Positions 22,083 to 26,748 of a stretch of 26,748 nt of DNA are shown piece by piece. This DNA comes from JAWLBR01 sp041687495 (lineage in GTDB: Bacteria; Bacillota; Limnochordia; DTU087; JAAYGB01): the NCBI GenBank assembly GCA_041687495.1, contig JAWLBR010000040.1:1-26748 (forward strand), written 5' to 3'. How positions within the stretch are numbered: position 1 is the first letter of the stretch; each line of letters starts with the position of its first letter. The position numbers and the translations under genes were made by a program. The notes beneath the pieces were generated by a model. That model ran no database searches. It was given only the letters and a program-made list of their open reading frames with translations, and had not been told where the DNA came from.

Positions 22083-23084
22083 ATGGCTGAGAAGAGGAAC
22101 GTAGACACGGAGTACCTCCAGAGGAATGAGGCCATGCGGGTACAGGCGATGGGCCAAACCGTGGCAGCCAGTATTTCCCGGGTAATAGTAGGCAAAGCGG
22201 CGGCGACCAGGTTGCTTTTGGTGGCGTTGCTCAGTGAGGGTCATGTCTTGCTCGAGGACGTGCCGGGGGTGGGCAAGACGATGCTGGCTCGAACCGCGGC
22301 GGTATCCTTAGGTTGTTTGTTTCAACGGATTCAGTTTACTCCAGATCTGCTGCCGTCTGATGTGACTGGGGTTTCGGTGTTTGACCAGAAACAGGGCGAT
22401 TTTGTGTTTCGTCCGGGTCCCATTGCCGCCAACCTGGTTCTGGCCGATGAGATTAACCGGGCAACTCCCCGCACCCAATCCAGCTTGCTGGAGTGCATGG
22501 CTGAAGGGCAGGTAACGGTGGACGGTATCACTCGTCCGCTGCCGAAGCCGTTCATGGTTTTGGCCACACAGAACCCTGTGGAGTATGAAGGGACATTTCC
22601 TTTGCCCGAAGCCCAACTCGACCGGTTTTTCTTGAGGCTGAGTCTTGGATACCCTGACTTTGCAGAGGAAATGGAAGTATTGTCTCGATTGCGGGAATCT
22701 CATCCTATAGATTCCTTGGCTGCGTGTGTCCGCCCGGAAAAAATTGTCGAAATGCAAGGGTTGGTTCGAAAAGTCTATGTTGAACCATCTGTGGCGCAGT
22801 ATATTGTCAGACTGGTGCACGCTACCCGCGGCCATAGGGACATTCAGCTAGGAGCAAGCCCACGGGCTAGCCTAGCGCTGATGCGGGGTGGGCAGGCCAT
22901 GGCGGCCTTAGCCGGCCGCGAGTACGTTATCCCCGACGATGTAAAGGCCTTGGCTGTACCGGTGTTGTCACACCGAGTTGTGCTGAGGCCCGAGGCGCAG
23001 CTGCGGGGAATTAGCAGTGAAAACCTGATTCAGGGATTAATGGATACGGTGCCTGTTGAGTTTGAGGAGAACCTGGTCAATTGA
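22083..23084 (+). CDS. MoxR family AAA+ ATPase
   Basis: Cytoplasmic AAA+ ATPase of the MoxR family, thought to act as chaperone for protein complexes through partners such as DUF58 proteins. Walker A is EDVPGVGKT (about residues 58-66) and Walker B is LVLADEINRA (118-127). Sensor 1 lies in VLATQNPVEYEGTFPLPEAQ and DRFF is the arginine-finger segment, followed by the C-terminal lid (SPRASLALMRGGQAMA, EYVIPDDVKALAVPVLSHR). Length of 333 aa is typical. The ATG has GGCGAGGCGAG upstream. It is last in the DUF58-DUF4129-MoxR unit; in many genomes the MoxR gene comes first instead. Confidence 0.95.
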   Translation: MAEKRNVDTEYLQRNEAMRVQAMGQTVAASISRVIVGKAAATRLLLVALLSEGHVLLEDVPGVGKTMLARTAAVSLGCLFQRIQFTPDLLPSDVTGVSVFDQKQGDFVFRPGPIAANLVLADEINRATPRTQSSLLECMAEGQVTVDGITRPLPKPFMVLATQNPVEYEGTFPLPEAQLDRFFLRLSLGYPDFAEEMEVLSRLRESHPIDSLAACVRPEKIVEMQGLVRKVYVEPSVAQYIVRLVHATRGHRDIQLGASPRASLALMRGGQAMAALAGREYVIPDDVKALAVPVLSHRVVLRPEAQLRGISSENLIQGLMDTVPVEFEENLVN

Positions 23085-23199
23085 TCCGGGTCCGGGAACC
23101 CAAGAGTTCGGATTGAGCGGTTACACGATTGGAGTACGAGAACGAGGTCATTGCGAGGTGAAGGGCCGGCGCTGCGGACGCAGCAGACAGGCCAAATGA

Positions 23200-24231
23200 T
23201 TGGAACCAACCCTATTTATCGATCTAGATACTATTGCAGGCAACGCTAGGACCGCAGCCCAGTGGTTTCGTGCCCACAAAGTTGAGGTCTACGGTGTAAC
23301 GAAGGCCTGTCTGGGGGCCCCCCAAGTTGCAATGGCGATGTTGGATGGGGGCTGTAGAGGAATCGCTGATTCCCGCTGGCAGAACTTGCGGCGGCTGCGG
23401 CAGGCGGGGATTACCGCTCGCCTGATGCTCATTCGCAGTCCCGGGTTATCCCAAGTTGACGCAGCTGTGCGGTGGGCGGATGTGTCACTTAACACTGAAC
23501 TGAATGTAGTTGAAGCCTTGTCCCGGGCGGCCGTGGCGCAAGGAAAGGTTCATGGAGTAATCTTGATGGTGGAAGCTGGTGATCTGCGTGAGGGTAAAGA
23601 CCCGGCGGCTGTGGCCAGCTTGGCCAAGGCCTGTAGCAGGTTGCCTGGCATCAGGATACTGGGAGTTGGCAGTAATGTCGGATGTTATGCAGCATCCGGA
23701 CCTAGTCCAGAGACGCTGGCTGCCCTAGAACGGGCCGTGGCGGCGGTAAGATCCATTCTCAGGAGCCCTCTTGAGGTGGTCTCTGGTGGCAACAGCGGAC
23801 TGTTGTTTCGCAGCAGCAGCACTTCTCCTACGATTACTCAGGCTAGAGTGGGCGAAGCTATCTTGCTGGGTGCAGATCCTGTGGAGAATGAGCCACTGGA
23901 ACGGTTGAGTCAGAACGCCTTTACCTTAGTGGCTGAGGTCATCGAGGTGGGGCCGAAGCTTTTGCTTGCAGATGGTTCTCAAGTGAATCAGGCGCTTCTG
24001 CCGCTGGGAACCCAGGATCTTGGAGCAGGCAGCTTAACCAGCTGCAACCGGGATCTCCGGATTCTGGGCATGACCAGCGATCATCTGGTTGTAGACGTGG
24101 GGGGCACTGAGTCTTCGCAGAACGGAGTGGCGGTAGGTGACCGTTTCCAGTTTTGGCCGAACTATCAAGCTCTCGTCAGCTTAATGACTTCCCCGTTCAT
24201 TGACAAGGTGTATGGGAGTCCTTCTGACTGA
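23200..24231 (+). CDS. Alanine/ornithine racemase family PLP enzyme
   Basis: Fold-type III PLP enzyme of the alanine/ornithine racemase family. The PLP-binding lysine is Lys35 in VYGVTKACLG, after the typical opening TLFIDLDTIAGNA. Later family features are LMVEAGDLREG, GVGSNVGCY, VSGGNSG and RVGEAILLGADP. These match the ornithine racemase (Orr) group, 340-360 aa, better than the classical Alr; which amino acid is used is not decidable. The TTG at 23200 immediately follows an in-frame TGA (23197-23199), so no longer form exists; the ribosome binding site (ACAGG) is weak. It lies 115 bases after moxR. Proximity to argGH makes ornithine worth testing, but they are separate transcripts. Confidence 0.88.
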   Translation: MEPTLFIDLDTIAGNARTAAQWFRAHKVEVYGVTKACLGAPQVAMAMLDGGCRGIADSRWQNLRRLRQAGITARLMLIRSPGLSQVDAAVRWADVSLNTELNVVEALSRAAVAQGKVHGVILMVEAGDLREGKDPAAVASLAKACSRLPGIRILGVGSNVGCYAASGPSPETLAALERAVAAVRSILRSPLEVVSGGNSGLLFRSSSTSPTITQARVGEAILLGADPVENEPLERLSQNAFTLVAEVIEVGPKLLLADGSQVNQALLPLGTQDLGAGSLTSCNRDLRILGMTSDHLVVDVGGTESSQNGVAVGDRFQFWPNYQALVSLMTSPFIDKVYGSPSD

Positions 24232-24238
24232 TTTTGTG

Positions 24239-24244
24239 TATAAT
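24239..24244 (+). promoter_or_regulatory. Candidate -10 element for the zinc-ribbon gene
   Basis: A perfect TATAAT lies 78 bases upstream of the zinc-ribbon start codon, just after the racemase stop. There is no good -35 hexamer at 16-18 bases; TTGACA occurs at 24200-24205 but 33 bases away. A TG two bases before the hexamer is near, but not exactly, an extended -10. Confidence 0.35.
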
Positions 24245-24321
24245 AACCCTGAGAACTACTTTGGGCGGTCCCCAACGTGGCGTTGACACCTAGGGACCAG
24301 AAGCAGAGACGGGGGATCAGT

Positions 24322-24549
24322 ATGCTGAGACATGAAGGCCATTTTGTTGGAGTATCAGCCACCAACTGCCCAGTTTGCGGCGGGCACGCTGAGTTAGCTC
24401 AACTGGTGAACGATGAGGTAGACCAGATCGTCTCCGAGTTTACGGTTTGTCCCCAGTGCGGTACGTTTCCCCTGCATGCCGCGGGTTCCGGCTACATTGC
24501 CCCTACCTCTGATGCCAGAACGGGTGTTTGGCATCACGGAACCGTTTAG
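24322..24549 (+). CDS. Small zinc-ribbon protein, function unknown
   Basis: A 75-aa protein I do not recognise. It contains two CxxC knuckles, CPVC (about residues 16-19) and CPQC (about 43-46), spaced as a zinc ribbon, with an acidic linker between them (NDEVDQIVSEF) and a histidine-containing tail. The ATG at 24322 is preceded by GGGGGATC at acceptable spacing; the frame is open back to a GTG at 24277, but those residues are basic and unrelated to the ribbon. A terminator follows 50 bases downstream and a -10 element lies upstream, so it seems to have its own transcript. Zinc ribbons of this size bind nucleic acid or act as adaptor proteins; nothing here decides which. Confidence 0.6.
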   Translation: MLRHEGHFVGVSATNCPVCGGHAELAQLVNDEVDQIVSEFTVCPQCGTFPLHAAGSGYIAPTSDARTGVWHHGTV

Positions 24550-24598
24550 CTAGACTGGTGACTGGTGATGCTTGAGTAGAGGTGAAGAAGGAAGTCAG

Positions 24599-24629
24599 AC
24601 CCCCGGCGGAAAAGCTGCTGGGGGTTTTT
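24599..24629 (+). terminator. Intrinsic terminator between the zinc-ribbon gene and argG
   Basis: ACCCCC (24599-24604) with GGCGG pairs with CTGCT and GGGGGT (24615-24625), forming an 11-bp stem with two wobble pairs and an AAAAG loop, followed by TTTTT (24625-24629). Confidence 0.85.
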
Positions 24630-24694
24630 GCGCGGGAATCCGTGTATGGGTAGTCGGTTTTCACATAACGTTAACAGGGTGTTTTCACCAACCC

Positions 24695-24712
24695 ACTGTA
24701 TTTTTATGCACT
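24695..24712 (+). promoter_or_regulatory. ARG-box-like ArgR/AhrC operator upstream of argG
   Basis: ACTGTATTTTTATGCACT matches the 18-base ARG box consensus (WNTGAATWWWWATTCANW) at 10 of the 12 fixed or key positions of the two half-sites plus the AT-rich centre. It lies just upstream of a perfect -10 (24720-24725), so ArgR binding would block the promoter. This agrees with arginine repression of argGH known in other bacteria. A second box overlapping the -10 is only weakly matched. Confidence 0.6.
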
Positions 24713-24719
24713 TACATAG

Positions 24720-24725
24720 TATAAT
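24720..24725 (+). promoter_or_regulatory. -10 element of the argG promoter
   Basis: A perfect TATAAT lies 121 bases upstream of the argG ATG, in AT-rich DNA beside the ARG box. The -35 position (24697-24702, TGTATT) is poor, so the promoter may be weak or regulated. Confidence 0.5.
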
Positions 24726-24846
24726 TTATGAGAAGTTACCCCGTAAGAAGGAGCAGGCGGATAGGTTGTAAGCCCGCTGAACGGGCTGTCATTCTTTCTA
24801 TCAGTGGCTTTCATAAATATTTCTCAGAGAAAAGAGGTCTAGCAAG
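24726..24846 (+). promoter_or_regulatory. argG leader with hairpin and an orphan Shine-Dalgarno sequence
   Basis: The expected leader of about 115 bases contains AAGGAG (24748-24753) with no ATG or GTG at proper spacing; the only near start is a TTG (24765-24767) followed immediately by TAA. A hairpin AGCCCG (24771-24776) and CGGGCT (24782-24787) with a CTGAA loop follows, then the pyrimidine-rich GTCATTCTTTCT. It does not look like a T-box or another riboswitch I know. It might be an attenuator. Confidence 0.35.
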
Positions 24847-26088
24847 ATGGACAAGAAGTTCAACAAGGTGGTACTGGCTTATTCGGGAGGGCTGGATACT
24901 TCGATCATTATTCCGTGGCTGAAGGAGAATTACGGTTGTGAGGTCATTGCCATGGTCGGTGATGTCGGTCAAGGTGACGACGAGTTGGCTGGTATCGAAG
25001 AGAAGGCAGTGAGAAGCGGAGCCAGCAAGGTCTACGTTGAGAACCTACAAAGGGAATTCGTGGAGGATTACATCGTCCCCACTGTACAGGCCGGAGCAGT
25101 CTATGAGCACAAGTATCTGCTGGGAACCTCTATGGCTAGGCCGTCTATTGCCAAACGGCAAGTGGAGATCGCGGAATTGGAAGGGGCCGATGCTTTAGCC
25201 CATGGGTGTACCGGTAAGGGCAACGATCAAGTTCGGTTTGAGCTTACCTTCAAGACATTGCGTCCCGATCTACCCATCATCGCCCCTTGGCGGACCTGGG
25301 AGATCCGTTCCCGAGAGGATGCCATGGCATACGCCGCAGCTCGGGGGATCCCCGTTCCCGTCACCAGAGAGAAGCCGTATTCCATGGACAGGAACCTTTG
25401 GCATATCAGCTACGAGGGCGGAGTCCTCGAAGATCCATGGGATGAAGGCCTACCGGGCATGTTCCGCTGGACGGTTGATCCTGAATCTGCACCGGATCAG
25501 CCTGAGTATCTGGAGATGGAGTTTGTCCAAGGAGTACCTACTGCAGTGAACGGTGTGCAGATGCCGCCATTGGCGATTATGGAATTGCTCAACGAGGTGG
25601 CAGCCAAGCACGGTGTCGGTAGGGTGGACATGGTAGAGAACCGGCTCGTTGGGATGAAGTCTCGGGGAATCTACGAGACTCCAGGCGGAACTGTCTTGAT
25701 GGCCGCGCATCAAGAGTTGGAGTACCTGACCTTAGACCGAGACACCCTGCACTACAAGGCCCAAGTTGCTCTTAAGTATGCAGAGGTGGTGTACAACGGC
25801 CAGTGGTTTTCGCCGTTGCGCACAGCGTTGGATGCGTTTGTGCAGAGCATCCAGACTAACGTCACGGGGGCAGTCAAGCTCAAACTGTATAAGGGTAACT
25901 GTACGGCGGTGGGGCGGAAGTCTCCTTACTCCCTGTACTCAGAAGACCTTGCTACCTTCGGAGAAGATGAAGTATACAACCAAGCTGACTCGGCCGGGTT
26001 TATCAACCTGTATGGACTACCTTTGGCGGTAGCGGCGTCGGTCAACCGCAAAAAGCAGCTAGAGCAGGCGCAACCGGCCGTCAAATAG
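24847..26088 (+). CDS. argG: Argininosuccinate synthase
   Basis: Joins citrulline and aspartate with ATP to form argininosuccinate, the next-to-last step of arginine synthesis; cytoplasmic homotetramer. The PP-loop ATP motif AYSGGLDTS is at residues 11-19. Other family signatures are YLLGTSMARP, AHGCTGKGNDQVRFEL, EKPYSMDRNLWHISYEGG and GIYETPGGT. Length of 413 aa is normal. The ATG is preceded by AAGAGGT with 8-base spacing. argH starts 12 bases after the stop, so the pair is one operon, probably controlled by ArgR through the box at 24695-24712. Confidence 0.98.
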   Translation: MDKKFNKVVLAYSGGLDTSIIIPWLKENYGCEVIAMVGDVGQGDDELAGIEEKAVRSGASKVYVENLQREFVEDYIVPTVQAGAVYEHKYLLGTSMARPSIAKRQVEIAELEGADALAHGCTGKGNDQVRFELTFKTLRPDLPIIAPWRTWEIRSREDAMAYAAARGIPVPVTREKPYSMDRNLWHISYEGGVLEDPWDEGLPGMFRWTVDPESAPDQPEYLEMEFVQGVPTAVNGVQMPPLAIMELLNEVAAKHGVGRVDMVENRLVGMKSRGIYETPGGTVLMAAHQELEYLTLDRDTLHYKAQVALKYAEVVYNGQWFSPLRTALDAFVQSIQTNVTGAVKLKLYKGNCTAVGRKSPYSLYSEDLATFGEDEVYNQADSAGFINLYGLPLAVAASVNRKKQLEQAQPAVK

Positions 26089-26100
26089 AGGGGGAGACAT

Positions 26101-26748
26101 ATGGTGAAATTGTGGGGAGGAAGATTCAAGCAGGGAACTGATCCACTGATGGATTCGTTTCACTCGTCCCTGGGCTTTGATTATCGGTTGTACCCGTACG
26201 ATATTGCCGGCAGTATCGCCCATGCGACGATGCTCGCCGACTGCGGAATTATCCCGCAGGAAGACGCCGCTGCCATCCGACAAGGTTTACGTGGGATCTA
26301 TCGGGATATGGCGCATGGTAAACTGGAGTTGGATCCATCGGCCGAAGACATTCACATGTTTGTGGAGACTCACCTGATTGAACGCATCGGAGACAGCGGC
26401 CGGAAGCTGCATACCGCCAGAAGCCGCAACGATCAAGTCGCGGTAGACGTGAGAATGTACCTGCGGGATCAGATCGCAGATCTGCACGGGCTCATCACCA
26501 AGCTCCAGGCTGCTTTGGTAGAAAAGGCGAAGCAGCACACCGATGTGGTGCTGCCTGGATATACCCATATGCAACGAGCTCAGCCGGTCCTGTTTGCCCA
26601 ACACCTATTAGCGTACTTCTTTATGTTCCAGCGGGATAAAGAGCGATTGGTGGACTGTTGGCGCCGAGTGAATCAGTCGCCTTTGGGAGCAGGGGCATTG
26701 GCGGGAGTGGCCTACCCCATTGACAGAGAACAGACGGCGCAGTTGCTG
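26101..26748 (+). CDS. argH: Argininosuccinate lyase, 5' part (cut by the window end)
   Basis: Cleaves argininosuccinate to arginine and fumarate, completing arginine synthesis. The first 216 residues are present and remain open to the last base. Typical features are KLWGGRFKQGTDPLMDSF at the N-terminus, EDIHMFVETHL, HTARSRNDQV near residues 104-113 and GYTHMQRAQP with the catalytic-region histidine. The fumarase-superfamily signature (GSSxMPQKxNP) would come later, outside the window. The ATG has GGGGGAGA 4-5 bases upstream and follows argG by 12 bases. The protein is about 460 aa in relatives, so somewhat under half is shown. Confidence 0.97.
   Translation, partial: MVKLWGGRFKQGTDPLMDSFHSSLGFDYRLYPYDIAGSIAHATMLADCGIIPQEDAAAIRQGLRGIYRDMAHGKLELDPSAEDIHMFVETHLIERIGDSGRKLHTARSRNDQVAVDVRMYLRDQIADLHGLITKLQAALVEKAKQHTDVVLPGYTHMQRAQPVLFAQHLLAYFFMFQRDKERLVDCWRRVNQSPLGAGALAGVAYPIDREQTAQLL

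Noticed and set aside
23155..23190. GC-rich hairpin-like sequence (GCTGCGGACGCAGC) before the racemase gene
   Set aside because: The loop would be only two bases, or four after opening a pair, and there is no T-tract; too weak to annotate.
24200..24244. TTGACA and TATAAT as one promoter
   Set aside because: The spacing is 33 bases, far from the 16-18 needed; only the -10 was kept as a candidate.
24728..24922. A 64-codon open frame in the argG leader that runs into argG
   Set aside because: Its ATG lies only 3 bases after the -10 element, so it would precede or coincide with the transcript start, and most of its length is argG in another frame.
1..26748. Mobile elements, CRISPR arrays, tRNA or rRNA genes, defence or toxin-antitoxin systems
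   Set aside because: I looked for transposase or integrase motifs, direct repeats with regular spacers, cloverleaf-like segments and toxin-type small genes, and found none that I can support.

Overview
This window reads as a chromosomal housekeeping segment from a member of the Bacillota (Firmicutes), probably a deep clostridial or Limnochordia-like lineage. Several genes are characteristic of that phylum: a ymfF/ymfH M16 peptidase pair, a yhaM-type exoribonuclease, a glpP antiterminator, an RNase HIII, a stand-alone NifU C-terminal domain, and a class II galT. The placement is inferred from gene content and ribosome binding sites only. Base composition looks moderately GC-rich, genes are tightly packed, and GTG and TTG start codons are unusually common. 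I see no transposase, phage gene, CRISPR array, tRNA or rRNA.

Layout. (1) Positions 1-626 hold the 3' end of a LarA-like (nickel-pincer racemase superfamily) gene and its terminator. (2) galT (834-2420) converges on a leftward block, queG and a NifU C-terminal gene, followed further right by a leftward secreted 5'-nucleotidase (to 5492). (3) A DUF362 protein with a ferredoxin tail (5787-6935) converges on a small coiled-coil/winged-helix gene (6904-7314). (4) A long rightward run follows: ymfF, ymfH, an EamA permease, 5-formyl-THF cyclo-ligase, glpP, a HAD-IIA phosphatase, deoC, a short RNase HIII and an exported LolA-like/TPR protein, ending at a hairpin near 16113-16163. (5) A probable nucleic-acid-processing cluster comes next: a DEDD exonuclease of the YprB type with an HhH-like N-terminal part, YhaM, and a small rRNA-type methyltransferase (16292-18940). 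(6) Then a DUF58, DUF4129 membrane protein and MoxR ATPase cluster, followed by an alanine/ornithine racemase-family enzyme and a small zinc-ribbon protein (19109-24549). (7) Finally argG and the start of argH, with an ARG-box-like operator upstream of argG.

Most genes can be named from motifs. The parts least explained by known families are the exported LolA-like/TPR protein, the coiled-coil/winged-helix protein, the zinc-ribbon protein, and the HhH-DEDD nuclease beside YhaM. The DUF58-DUF4129-MoxR cluster is also unusual in order and lacks a transglutaminase domain. I did not find a convincing new multi-gene system such as defence, CRISPR or secretion; the observations below are leads of modest strength.
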